In this document: one piece after another, positions 40,969 to 48,852 of the stretch
Numbering within the stretch: position 1 is the first letter of the stretch
How the letters are laid out: each line of letters begins with the position of its first letter
Assembly (NCBI GenBank): GCA_035547515.1
Contig: DASZUS010000025.1
Span: forward strand, 1 to 64,000
DNA: 64,000 nucleotides
Source: DASZTV01 sp035547515
Lineage (GTDB): Bacteria; Actinomycetota; Actinomycetes; JAFAQI01
Reading direction: 5' to 3'
Program-made: the position numbers and the translations under genes
The notes under the pieces: generated by a model
What the model was told of the DNA's origin: nothing
What the model saw: the letters and a program-made list of their open reading frames with translations, nothing else
Databases searched by the model: none

Positions 40969-41712
40969 GTGAAGGTGATCGCGAGCTACTCGGTCAAGGG
41001 TGGCGTCGGCAAGACCTCGGCCGCGGTCAACATCGCCTGGCTCGCAGCCCGCAGTGGGCGTCGGACGCTGCTGTGGGACCTCGACTCCCAAGCCGCCGCC
41101 ACCTACCTGCTGCGTACGAAGGCGAAGGTCAAGGGCGGCGCCCGCAACCTGCTGCAGGGCAGGAGCGAGGTCTCGTCTGCCATTCGCGCCACCGCCGACG
41201 AACGCCTGGACGTCCTGCCGGCGAGCAGCTCCTACGCCGACACCGACGTCGACCTGGCCGCGGCGAAGAAGAGCGAGCAGCGGGTGCGCAAAGCGCTGGC
41301 AGAGATCGCCGGCGACTACGACGTCGCGGTCCTCGACTGCCCGCCAGGGCTGACCCTGCTGTCGACCAATGTGGTGCGCGCGGCTGACCTGATCCTGACT
41401 CCGATCGTCCCGTCGCCGCTGTCGATGCGAACGCTCGACCAGCTCGTGGACCTGGTCAACGATTGCGAGGGCAAGGCGCGCATCCTTGCGTTCCTGTCGA
41501 TGGTCGACCGCCGCCGAGCGCTGCACCGCGACGTCATCGAGCTCGTGCACGGCGCCTACGGCGACATCGCCAAGACCGTCGTACCGCTGAGCGCGACGGT
41601 CGAGCGCATGGGTCAGCGGCGGCGGCCGATCGCGTCCTACGCGCCGGCCTCGCCGGCGACGAAGGCCTATGAAGAGCTGTGGGGCGAGATCGTCGCGCGC
41701 CTCGAGCTCTGA
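40969..41712 (+). CDS. ParA/MinD-family ATPase
   Basis: 247-residue deviant Walker ATPase: YSVKGGVGKTSAAVNIAW carries the signature Lys, LLWDLDSQAAATYLL follows, and VAVLDCPPGLTLLS is Walker B. No ParB-like gene or parS site is nearby, so a chromosomal orphan role (positioning or regulation) is more likely than plasmid partition. I place the start at GTG 40969 just before the conserved strand; ATGs at 40900 and 40933 are possible, but the first shares its bases with the divergent bioB start. Confidence 0.83.
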   Translation: MKVIASYSVKGGVGKTSAAVNIAWLAARSGRRTLLWDLDSQAAATYLLRTKAKVKGGARNLLQGRSEVSSAIRATADERLDVLPASSSYADTDVDLAAAKKSEQRVRKALAEIAGDYDVAVLDCPPGLTLLSTNVVRAADLILTPIVPSPLSMRTLDQLVDLVNDCEGKARILAFLSMVDRRRALHRDVIELVHGAYGDIAKTVVPLSATVERMGQRRRPIASYAPASPATKAYEELWGEIVARLEL

Positions 41713-41734
41713 GCCGTTCGGCTACCTTCGCGCC

Positions 41735-42115
41735 ATGAGACAGCGGGTGTCGTCAGGCTCGCCCTTCGAGCCCCGGATCGGGTTCAGCCGCGCAGTACGG
41801 GTTGGCGACCGCGTGCTCGTGTCGGGCACCGCGCCGGTCTGGCCGGACGGCAGCTGTCCGGACGACGCGGCGATGCAGACCCGCCGCTGTCTGGAGATCA
41901 TCGAGGCAGCGCTGGGAGAAGCCGGGGCATCGATCGGCGACGTAGTGCGTACCCGGATGTTCCTCGTCAGCCCCGCGGACGCCGATGCCGTCGGAGCGGC
42001 TCACGGCGAGGTGTTCGGTGACCTCCGCCCGGCGGCGACGATGGTGGTCGTCGCCGCGCTCCTCGACCCGAGATGGAAGGTCGAGATCGAAGCCGAGGCG
42101 ATCATCGAGAGCTGA
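41735..42115 (+). CDS. RidA-family protein (YjgF/UK114)
   Basis: 126-residue protein of the reactive-intermediate deaminase family, which hydrolyses enamines/imines formed by PLP enzymes. Visible: RVGDRVLVSGTAPVWPDG, the conserved Arg region VVRTRMFLVSPADADAVG and the end VEIEAEAIIES. ATG 41735 follows the ParA-like gene by 22 bp. The last 14 bp overlap the convergent NHL-repeat gene. Confidence 0.88.
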   Translation: MRQRVSSGSPFEPRIGFSRAVRVGDRVLVSGTAPVWPDGSCPDDAAMQTRRCLEIIEAALGEAGASIGDVVRTRMFLVSPADADAVGAAHGEVFGDLRPAATMVVVAALLDPRWKVEIEAEAIIES

Positions 42116-43856
42116 CGCCGTACGGCGTGAGCCACGGCACGCCCGAGCCGCCGCCGGCAACGACCGTCGGCCTGCCGCCTACCGGCACCTCGAGAACTCG
42201 CGCGTTGCCGCGACCGTGAAAGTCCCTGCCATCGGCGATGAAGAGGTCGCCCGCGGAGTCAACCGCGAGCCCTTGCGGAAAGGCCAACCGCTTGCCGTTG
42301 ACGGTTGGCGCGATCACCCGCGGAGCGCCGCGCGCAGGCAGCTCGACCACCCGGTGATGACCCGCATCGGAGATGAACAGGTCGCCCGCACTGTCCACGG
42401 CGACACCTCTCACGAGATCCAGGCTCTGGCCGTTCACGGTGGGGTCGATCGCGACCGGCGCCCCCTGCGCCGGGACCTCGACGACGCGGTTGAAGTCGCT
42501 GTCAGTGACGAACAGGTCGCCGGCGGCGTCGAGCGCAACCGCCGCGGAGTCCTGGAGCTGCTTGCCCTCGACGTCCGGCGCTAGCTCGGTGGGAGCTGCG
42601 CCGTCGGCGGGCACCTTCAGCACCGCCGCTCCCTGCTCCGCGACGTAGAGGTCACCCGCGGGGTCGACCGCGAGACCGCCCGGCACGTAGAGCATGTGCT
42701 GCTCGGCGGCGGTCGTCGGGAACACGGTCCTCGGCGCGCCGTCCCCGGCAGGGAGCTCCACGACGCGGTTGAGGTTGCGGTCGGTGACGAAGATGTCTCC
42801 GGCTCGGTCGACGGCAACCCCGCCGGGGTCGACGTCGTAGCCGTCGACCGCCGGCCCGATGGCTCTCGCCGCTCCGGTCGCCGGCACTTCGACGACCCGG
42901 TTGGCCGACATGTTCTCGCTGCCGTGATCAGGGTCGACGATGAAGACGTCTCCGGCGCGGTCCACCGCGACGCCCTGCGTGTAGCCGATGCTGAGCCCGT
43001 CGACGACCGGGTCGATGACAGACGCCTGGCCGGCCGGGGTCACCTTCACCACTCGCTGGTGAAAGGTGTCGGCGACGAACAGGTCACCGGCTGCGTCCAC
43101 CGCAAGACCGGAAGGACGCGACAGGCTCTTCCCTCGCAAGGTCGGGTCGATCGCGAACGGCGACCCGGCGGTGGGTACCTCGACGACCCGGCCGTGCCCT
43201 TGGTCGGCGATGAAGAGATCGCCGGCAGCGTCTGCCGTGACACCGCTGGCGTGGTAGAGCCGCTCACCGCCCGCAGTGGGATCGATGAGCGAGGGCGATC
43301 CGTGAACCGGCACCTCGACGACGCGGCTGTGCGCGGTGTCCGCGATGAACAGGTCGCCGGCTGAGTCGAGCCCGACGCCCCGGGGCCGGCGCAACCGCTT
43401 GCCGTGAACCCGCGGGTCGATCGCTCTGGTGCGGCCCGCCACCGAACGCTCGATGATGCGGTCGTTGAAGGTGTCGGCGATGTAGAGGTCGCCGGCGCGG
43501 TCCACCGCGACGCTGCTCGGCTGGTTCAGGCCCTTGCCGCGGACGCTGGGATCGAGCACCGACGATGTCCCGTCCGGCGCGATTCGTACGACGCGGTCGT
43601 TGCCGGTGTCGGCGACGAAGACGTCGCCCGCCCGGTCGACCGCGTCGCCCCCGGGCACGGCAAGGTTCAGCAGGTCCGCAACCGGCGCTGCGCCCGTGAT
43701 CTGCTTGGCCCCGACGCCGCCGTCTCCTGCAACGACGAGCGTCTGCGCTGAGGCTCCCACACCAGCAGCCGGCGTTGCCGTCGCCGCAAGCGGCACGGCC
43801 AGCAGCCAGCCGCCCAACGTCGCGACCGCCAGTGCCGTCCTGCCGAGCCGGCTCAT
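42102..43856 (-). CDS. Secreted NHL-repeat beta-propeller protein
   Basis: 584 residues: signal peptide (ALAVATLGGWLLAVPLAATATPAAG) and then 11 repeats of about 45-52 residues, each centred on AGDLFIADxxxxRVVEVP (for example AGDVFVADTGNDRVVRI and AGDLFISDAGHHRVVEL). Between repeats runs a second conserved strip, IDPTVNGKSL-like. This predicts one or two beta-propellers outside the cell, a binding or scaffold module; some relatives are lyases or lactonases, but no catalytic residues stand out. I take ATG 43856; ATG 43880 is also possible. Upstream in-frame sequence to 44678 overlaps the divergent gene and is not used. Confidence 0.83.
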   Translation of the reverse strand: MSRLGRTALAVATLGGWLLAVPLAATATPAAGVGASAQTLVVAGDGGVGAKQITGAAPVADLLNLAVPGGDAVDRAGDVFVADTGNDRVVRIAPDGTSSVLDPSVRGKGLNQPSSVAVDRAGDLYIADTFNDRIIERSVAGRTRAIDPRVHGKRLRRPRGVGLDSAGDLFIADTAHSRVVEVPVHGSPSLIDPTAGGERLYHASGVTADAAGDLFIADQGHGRVVEVPTAGSPFAIDPTLRGKSLSRPSGLAVDAAGDLFVADTFHQRVVKVTPAGQASVIDPVVDGLSIGYTQGVAVDRAGDVFIVDPDHGSENMSANRVVEVPATGAARAIGPAVDGYDVDPGGVAVDRAGDIFVTDRNLNRVVELPAGDGAPRTVFPTTAAEQHMLYVPGGLAVDPAGDLYVAEQGAAVLKVPADGAAPTELAPDVEGKQLQDSAAVALDAAGDLFVTDSDFNRVVEVPAQGAPVAIDPTVNGQSLDLVRGVAVDSAGDLFISDAGHHRVVELPARGAPRVIAPTVNGKRLAFPQGLAVDSAGDLFIADGRDFHGRGNARVLEVPVGGRPTVVAGGGSGVPWLTPYGVSSR

Positions 43857-43943
43857 CGCACCCCGTCCTTCACCCGACATCGCACTGCGAGCGGTCTCCC
43901 ACCCCTGACGAGATGACAGCGTTTCGAAGGTTAGGTTCGTTTC

Positions 43944-44663
43944 GTGGCCAGCCCTGCCGGCGTCCCGCCGCTGCCTGACGCCGTCGACGAGCTCGACCGA
44001 TACTACGGCGAGCCTGCGGGGCTGCGCGCCAACATGATCACTTCTCTCGATGGCGGCGCCGCGTTCAACGGCCGCACGAAGGCGGTCACCGATCCGGCCG
44101 ACCAGGTGCTGCTGGCCCATCTCCGCTCGTATGCCGACGTCGTCCTCGTCGGTTCCGCGACAGTGGCGGCCGAGAACTACGGCCCGGTGCGGCTGGCCGA
44201 CGAGCTGCGGGCAAGGCGCATCGCCGCCGGGTGCGAAGCCGTCCCGCGGCTCGCGGTGGTAACGGCCAGCGGGAGGCTGTCGCCCGAGCTGCGCATCTTC
44301 AGCAGCGACACGCGCCCGATCATCGTGACCACGGCCCAGACCGCCCGCGCGCAAACGGGCCTCGCGGAGCTCGGGGAAGTGCTCACTGCCGGGGAGGCAG
44401 CCATCGACCCGACAGCACTCGTCGCCGGCCTGCACGGCCTCGGGCTGGCCCGGATCCTCTGCGAGGGCGGACCATATCTGCTCTCGACGCTCATCGACGC
44501 CGATCTCGTCGACGACATGTGTCTCACCGTCGCGCCGTACCTCACCGGGCTCCAGCCGACGACACCGCAACCGCCCTCTCACCTCCGCGCGCCGACCAGG
44601 CTCGATCTCAGACACGTACTGACCAAGGACGGAATGCTGTACCTGCGCTACTCCCGTCCTTAA
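43944..44663 (+). CDS. RibD C-terminal-type (pyrimidine) reductase
   Basis: 239-residue reductase of the RibD-C/dihydrofolate-reductase fold. Blocks: ANMITSLDGGAAFNGRT near the start, VVLVGSATVAAENYGP and ARILCEGGPYLLSTLIDADLVDD, typical of 5-amino-6-(5-phosphoribosylamino)uracil reductases. It lacks the deaminase half of bifunctional RibD and there are no other rib genes here, so it may act on another pyrimidine or pterin-like compound with NADPH. GTG start at 43944. Confidence 0.85.
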   Translation: MASPAGVPPLPDAVDELDRYYGEPAGLRANMITSLDGGAAFNGRTKAVTDPADQVLLAHLRSYADVVLVGSATVAAENYGPVRLADELRARRIAAGCEAVPRLAVVTASGRLSPELRIFSSDTRPIIVTTAQTARAQTGLAELGEVLTAGEAAIDPTALVAGLHGLGLARILCEGGPYLLSTLIDADLVDDMCLTVAPYLTGLQPTTPQPPSHLRAPTRLDLRHVLTKDGMLYLRYSRP

Positions 44664-44671
44664 CCCCGCTA

Positions 44672-45472
44672 ATGTCAATGTCCCGGGTCAAGCCGTCGGC
44701 CCTCACTGGTCTTGCTCCGGAGGTCTGGCCCTTGATTGACGACGAGGCTGCAGAAACGAGTCCCGCGCACGGCGGTATTCCTGCCGAGATCGATGCTTCG
44801 TTCCAGGAGAGCGTCGCGTTGCTCGAGGTGTCCGACGACGTCGACGCGACGATGCTGCGGGTCGCCAGCGTTGCCTGCACGATGATCGAGGGCTGTTCGT
44901 TCTGCAGTGTCTCCGAGCTCGCCGATGACGCACTGCGGACCCGCGGCGCCAGCGATCCAAGGGCCGAAGCGGTCGACAAGATCCAGTACGAGACCCGGCA
45001 AGGTCCTTGCTGGGTCGCGGCGACGGAGCGCGAGCCCCTCGTCTACACGGCTGACACCTCGAAGGATGAGCGCTGGCCGGACTTCTCCAAGCGCACTGCC
45101 GCAGAGGTCGGGGTGTTCAGCCTCGTTGCGTGCCGCCTGGTCGTCGGTGATCCGCCGCGGGCGCTCGGAGCCCTGAACATGTACGGCGAGGGCCCCTCGG
45201 CCTTCGACGGCGCCGACATGCAGATCGCCATGCTGCTTGCAGCGGTCGCCGGCGTCTTGCTCGATGCGGCGCAGCGTGAGGCTCAGCTGACCGCCGCGCT
45301 CGAGACCCGCGGCCTGATCGGGCAGGCCATGGGGATCCTGATGGCGCAGTCAGACATCACCGCCGACGAGGCGTTCGCCCAGCTGCGCGGGGCATCGCAG
45401 CGGATGAACGTCAAGCTGCGCGACTTGGCAAAGCGGATCGCCGAATCAAGCGGCGCCAAACGGGAAGGGTAA
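44672..45472 (+). CDS. GAF-ANTAR transcription antitermination regulator
   Basis: 266 residues: a GAF sensor domain (about 50-190, with YETRQGPCWVAATEREPLV and VACRLVVGDPPRALGALNMYG) and a C-terminal ANTAR RNA-binding domain (about 195-255, LTAALETRGLIGQAMGILMAQ, ADEAFAQLRGASQRMNVKLRDLA). Such proteins bind paired hairpins in leader RNAs and prevent termination when activated. ATG 44672 lies 8 bp after the reductase stop; ATG 44678 is an alternative, and TAATGT overlapping it could be a -10 box for a separate leaderless transcript. Confidence 0.88.
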   Translation: MSMSRVKPSALTGLAPEVWPLIDDEAAETSPAHGGIPAEIDASFQESVALLEVSDDVDATMLRVASVACTMIEGCSFCSVSELADDALRTRGASDPRAEAVDKIQYETRQGPCWVAATEREPLVYTADTSKDERWPDFSKRTAAEVGVFSLVACRLVVGDPPRALGALNMYGEGPSAFDGADMQIAMLLAAVAGVLLDAAQREAQLTAALETRGLIGQAMGILMAQSDITADEAFAQLRGASQRMNVKLRDLAKRIAESSGAKREG

Positions 45473-45502
45473 CCAGCGCCCGGAGGCCTCGGCCCGCGGG
45501 TA

Positions 45503-45534
45503 GGGGCGGCGGTCGAGCAAACGGCCGCCGTCCC
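45503..45534. terminator. Strong hairpin between convergent genes
   Basis: GGGGCGGCGGTCG (45503-45515) pairs with CGGCCGCCGTCCC (45522-45534) over 13 positions, two of them G-U, around loop AGCAAA. It lies between the ANTAR stop and the response-regulator stop, so it may terminate both transcripts. No T-run. Confidence 0.6.
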
Positions 45535-45556
45535 GCCGAATGTCGCGGTCACCCCG

Positions 45557-46000
45557 TCAGCGACCGGGAAGGCGCACCACCGAAACGAAGAAGTGGTCGA
45601 TCTGGCGAACCACCGCGATGAACCGCTCGAAGTCGACCGGCTTGGTGACGTAGGCGTTCGCGTGCAATGAGTAGCTCGTTGTGACGTCCTCGGCCAGCTC
45701 TGAGGTCGTGAGCACAACGACCGGAATGCTGCGCAGCGACTCGTCCGCCTTGACCGCCGCCAGCACCTCTCGGCCGTCCATCCGCGGCAGATTGAGGTCG
45801 AGCATGACGAGGTCCGGCGTCGGCGCGTCTGCGAAGCGACCCTCCTTGCGCAGGAACGCCATCGCGTCGACGCCATTGTTCACGACGTGCAGCCGGTTCT
45901 GGACCTTGTTCTCCTCGAAGGCCTCGCGGGTGATCGCCACGTCGCCTGGGTCGTCCTCCACGAGCAGCACCTCGATCGTGGCCAGATCCGGGCGTATCAA
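45557..46000 (-). CDS. Single-domain response regulator (Rcp1-like)
   Basis: 147-residue receiver domain without an output domain. Acidic pocket VEDDPGD, phospho-acceptor in LDLNLPRMDG, Thr in VVLTTSELAEDV and Lys in AYVTKPVD. The Rcp1-type sequence fits partners of phytochrome-like kinases. The TTG start at 46000 overlaps the kinase stop as TTGA and has GGAGG ahead, which settles the start. It is probably the phosphorylation target of the kinase immediately upstream. Confidence 0.88.
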   Translation of the reverse strand: MIRPDLATIEVLLVEDDPGDVAITREAFEENKVQNRLHVVNNGVDAMAFLRKEGRFADAPTPDLVMLDLNLPRMDGREVLAAVKADESLRSIPVVVLTTSELAEDVTTSYSLHANAYVTKPVDFERFIAVVRQIDHFFVSVVRLPGR

Positions 46001-47592
46001 CTTGCCTCCATCTGAAGCGGAACGGTGATGTGCTGGGGTGAGATCCGAGCCGGCGCGACGACCGGCAGGGTCCAGCGGAACGTGGTGCCTGCCGCTGGCG
46101 TCGGGTCGAGCCAGATGGTGCCGCCGTGGTGCTCCACGATGCGCTTGCAGAGCGCCAAGCCGATGCCGGTACCGGCGTACTCGTCCTTGCCGTGCAGGCG
46201 CTGGAAGATCACGAAGATCCGTTCGGCGTACTGCGGATCGATGCCGATGCCGTTGTCGCGACAGCACATCTCCCAGACTGCGTCGCGGCGTGCGGCGGTC
46301 ATCGTGATCCGAGGGGGTTCGGCGCCGCGGAACTTCAGCGAGTTGCCGATCAGGTTCTGGAACAGCTGGGTCAGCAGGCCCGGATCGCCGGGAACCGTCG
46401 GCAACGGCTCCCGGTCGATCACCGCGCCCGCCTCCGCGATCGCGTCGGACAGGTTGGCCAGTGCACGGTCCAGGCAGCCGTCGAGATCGACATCGACGAA
46501 CGTCCCCTGCGCACGGCCAACCCGCGAGAACGCGAGCAGATCGTTGATCAGCTGTTGCATCCGCTTTGCGCCGTCGACCGCGAAGTCGATGTAGGAGTCC
46601 GCGCGCTCGTCGAGCTGACCCTTGTAGCGCTGCTCGAGCAGCTGGCAGAAGCTGGCAATCTTCCGCAGCGGCTCCTGCAGGTCGTGCGAGGCGACGTAGG
46701 CGAACTGCTCGAGATCGCGGTTCGACCTGGCCAGCTCGTCCGCCCGCTCGGCGAGTGCCTGACCGGTCATCTCCAGCTCGAGCCGCGCCCGCTCCACTTG
46801 GGCCAGCTGGGCCACGAGCTCGCTTCGCATGCCGTCCACGTCGGTCGCGACCGACGCGAGCTCGCGAGGGCCCTTCAGCTCGACCACGTGTTGCAGGTCG
46901 CCGCCCTGCACCAACCGCGTCTGTGCGGCCAGGTCGCTGAGTGGGTCGAGCACCCAGCGGCGAAGCGCCAACCAGAGTGCGATCGATGCGGCGAGGACGC
47001 TCACGACGGCAAACGCCACCGCCGCGAAAAGCAGCGTGGTCAGCGTGCTCAGCCGTCGGGTCGCCGCCACCCGCTTGGCGATCAGGTCGTCGGAGAACCT
47101 GCGGTACGTCGCACGGACGTGGTCGAACAGCGCCTTGCCGTGCAGCACCTCCGCGGTCGGCAACCCGGCCTTCGGGCTCGACTCGATTCGCTGGATAACC
47201 GGCTGCGCCCACGTCGTCAGCCAGCGCTGCGTCGCGGCGTTCCACTCGTCGAGACCGGCGAGACTCGCCCGGTCGCCGGCGATCAGCTTCCTGACCGTCG
47301 CCTCGTCGGCGTCATAGCCGGGCGACTGCAGGCTGGTGTACGGCTGAAGCGTCACCCGGTCGCGGGTCAGCGCGAATCCGCGTACCGCGGTCTCCGCGTT
47401 GAGCTGGTCGATGAACCTCCCGTTGCCGAGGGTCACGGCGCGATAGGACCGGTCGACGACCTGACGCTGCTGCGACCTCACCGCCAGCAGGGCGATGACA
47501 GACAGCGCGACGACCGTGGCAACCGCCAAGGCGAAGGCGATGGTGGCGGCCCCCAGACGCCACCTGAGGCTCCAGGTGGTCAGGGGGTGCAC
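45997..47592 (-). CDS. CHASE3-type membrane sensor histidine kinase
   Basis: 531 residues: first span (about 11-36), an outside CHASE3-like domain (about 45-180, with LNAETAVRGFALTRDRVTLQPY), second span (about 186-210), HAMP (about 211-265), coiled coil, HisKA with phospho-His in VASHDLQEPLRKI and HATPase (NLIGNSLKF, DNGIGIDPQY, GTGIGLALCKRIVEHHGG). The phytochrome-like HisKA fits the Rcp1-type regulator downstream. GTG at 47592 overlaps the phosphatase gene's end by 13 bp. Confidence 0.9.
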   Translation of the reverse strand: MHPLTTWSLRWRLGAATIAFALAVATVVALSVIALLAVRSQQRQVVDRSYRAVTLGNGRFIDQLNAETAVRGFALTRDRVTLQPYTSLQSPGYDADEATVRKLIAGDRASLAGLDEWNAATQRWLTTWAQPVIQRIESSPKAGLPTAEVLHGKALFDHVRATYRRFSDDLIAKRVAATRRLSTLTTLLFAAVAFAVVSVLAASIALWLALRRWVLDPLSDLAAQTRLVQGGDLQHVVELKGPRELASVATDVDGMRSELVAQLAQVERARLELEMTGQALAERADELARSNRDLEQFAYVASHDLQEPLRKIASFCQLLEQRYKGQLDERADSYIDFAVDGAKRMQQLINDLLAFSRVGRAQGTFVDVDLDGCLDRALANLSDAIAEAGAVIDREPLPTVPGDPGLLTQLFQNLIGNSLKFRGAEPPRITMTAARRDAVWEMCCRDNGIGIDPQYAERIFVIFQRLHGKDEYAGTGIGLALCKRIVEHHGGTIWLDPTPAAGTTFRWTLPVVAPARISPQHITVPLQMEAS

Positions 47593-48746
47593 TCGACCAC
47601 CACAGCAGCCACGTCGTCGACCAGTGGACCGCCGTTGCGCTCCTGCGCGGAGGCGATGAGATGGTCCAGCAGGCGGGCGGTGTCGTCGTACGCCGCGAAC
47701 CCCTCCGCGATGCGGCCAAGGCCCTCCATGCCCAGACGCTCGGCGCCGTCGCCGTTCTTCCCTTCGATGAGACCGTCGGTGAACAGCATCAGCCGCCAGC
47801 TGTCCGGCAGCTCGAAGCGGTGAGCCGACCAGCTCGCGTCCGCAAACAAGCCGAGCGGCGGACCCGACTCGGCGCCGTCGATCTGGCGCAGCGGCGAGGC
47901 GAGCAGCAGTGGCGAGGGGTGCCCGGCCAGATGGAGCTGACCGCCCTCGCGATCCGCGCCGACCACTACTGTGCAGACCGTCGCGAAGGTCTCCTCGTTG
48001 CGACGCTCGCTGGCGACCACCTTGTCGAGGATCGGCAGGACGTCCTCGTCCGCGGTGCCGGCAAGCACGAGAGTTCGCCACGCGATCCGCAGGGCGACGC
48101 CGAGCGCGGCTTCGTCGATGTCGTGTCCCGCCACGTCTCCGACGAGGACGTGGAGGCGGCCGTCCGCGGTCTCGACCACGTCGAAGAAGTCCCCGCCGAG
48201 CACGCCCTCGTGGCCGGGCTGGTAACGGGTGAGCACCTTCAACCGCTTGTCCGTGACGATCGGCAGCGGCAGCAGCCCCCACTGCAGCCGCTCGTTCTCG
48301 GCGGCCAGCAGCTCCGAGGCGTGCAGCCGGCGCAGCTGCTGCTCGGCCCGCTTGCGCTCGACGGAGTACTGGATGCAGCGCCGCAACAGCTGCCCGTCGA
48401 CCTGGCCCTTGACCAGGTAGTCCTGGGCACCGACTGACACCGCGGCCAGGCCGCTCTCTTCCTGTGCCAAGCCGGTGAGCACGATCACCGGGAGATCCGG
48501 AGCGGCGTCCAGCACCGACCGAAGCGCTTCGAGGCCCGTCGCGTCGGGCAGGCCGAGGTCGAACAGTACGCAGTCGAAGTGCCCGGGTAGCACCGAAAGT
48601 GCCTGCTCGAGCTTCGCGACCCACTCGATCTCGAGGGTCGGATCCGCATCGGCCAGGTGCTCTCGAACCAGTACGGCGTCGCCCTCGTCATCCTCGACGA
48701 GCAGCACCGCCCGACCTACCGGCGGCACCCCCGCTTCCTCACTCAC
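47580..48746 (-). CDS. Response regulator fused to PP2C (RsbU/SpoIIE) phosphatase
   Basis: 388 residues: N-terminal receiver domain (about 12-130; VEDDEGDAVL, phospho-Asp in CVLFDLGLPDATG, Lys in YLVKGQ), a short coiled coil (about 131-155) and a C-terminal PP2C phosphatase (about 165-388; metal motifs GGDFFDVV, GDVAGHD and FTDGLIE). Such proteins dephosphorylate anti-sigma antagonist proteins, linking a phosphorelay to a stress sigma factor, but no anti-sigma genes are in the window. GTG 48746 has ACGGAG upstream. First gene of the three-gene signalling operon. Confidence 0.9.
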   Translation of the reverse strand: MSEEAGVPPVGRAVLLVEDDEGDAVLVREHLADADPTLEIEWVAKLEQALSVLPGHFDCVLFDLGLPDATGLEALRSVLDAAPDLPVIVLTGLAQEESGLAAVSVGAQDYLVKGQVDGQLLRRCIQYSVERKRAEQQLRRLHASELLAAENERLQWGLLPLPIVTDKRLKVLTRYQPGHEGVLGGDFFDVVETADGRLHVLVGDVAGHDIDEAALGVALRIAWRTLVLAGTADEDVLPILDKVVASERRNEETFATVCTVVVGADREGGQLHLAGHPSPLLLASPLRQIDGAESGPPLGLFADASWSAHRFELPDSWRLMLFTDGLIEGKNGDGAERLGMEGLGRIAEGFAAYDDTARLLDHLIASAQERNGGPLVDDVAAVVVECTP

Positions 48747-48852
48747 AGATGCTCCGTCTGGAACCCGCCGTCCACGTACGGCTTGGACTGGACCGACCGG
48801 CTGGAGGCTCAACCGCACGAAAATGATATTCGGCGTCTTGCCGGGGCGCCTC
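48747..48852. promoter_or_regulatory. 106-bp gap upstream of the signalling operon
   Basis: Between the GH92 stop and the phosphatase start, both leftward. On the minus strand TATCAT (within CGAATATCATTTTCG, near 48820) is a reasonable -10, but no matching -35 is evident. No hairpin with long arms is visible, so readthrough from GH92 is possible. Confidence 0.35.

Noticed and set aside
40969..41712. Plasmid partition locus or replication origin
   Set aside because: A ParA-like ATPase alone; no ParB, parS repeats, replication gene or DnaA boxes nearby.
44231..44671. Upstream extension of the GAF-ANTAR frame
   Set aside because: Out-of-frame reading of the reductase gene; ATG 44672 lies just after that gene's stop.
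43857..44678. Upstream extension of the NHL-repeat frame across the reductase gene
   Set aside because: No domain, and it covers the whole divergent RibD-type gene; a signal peptide begins at 43856.
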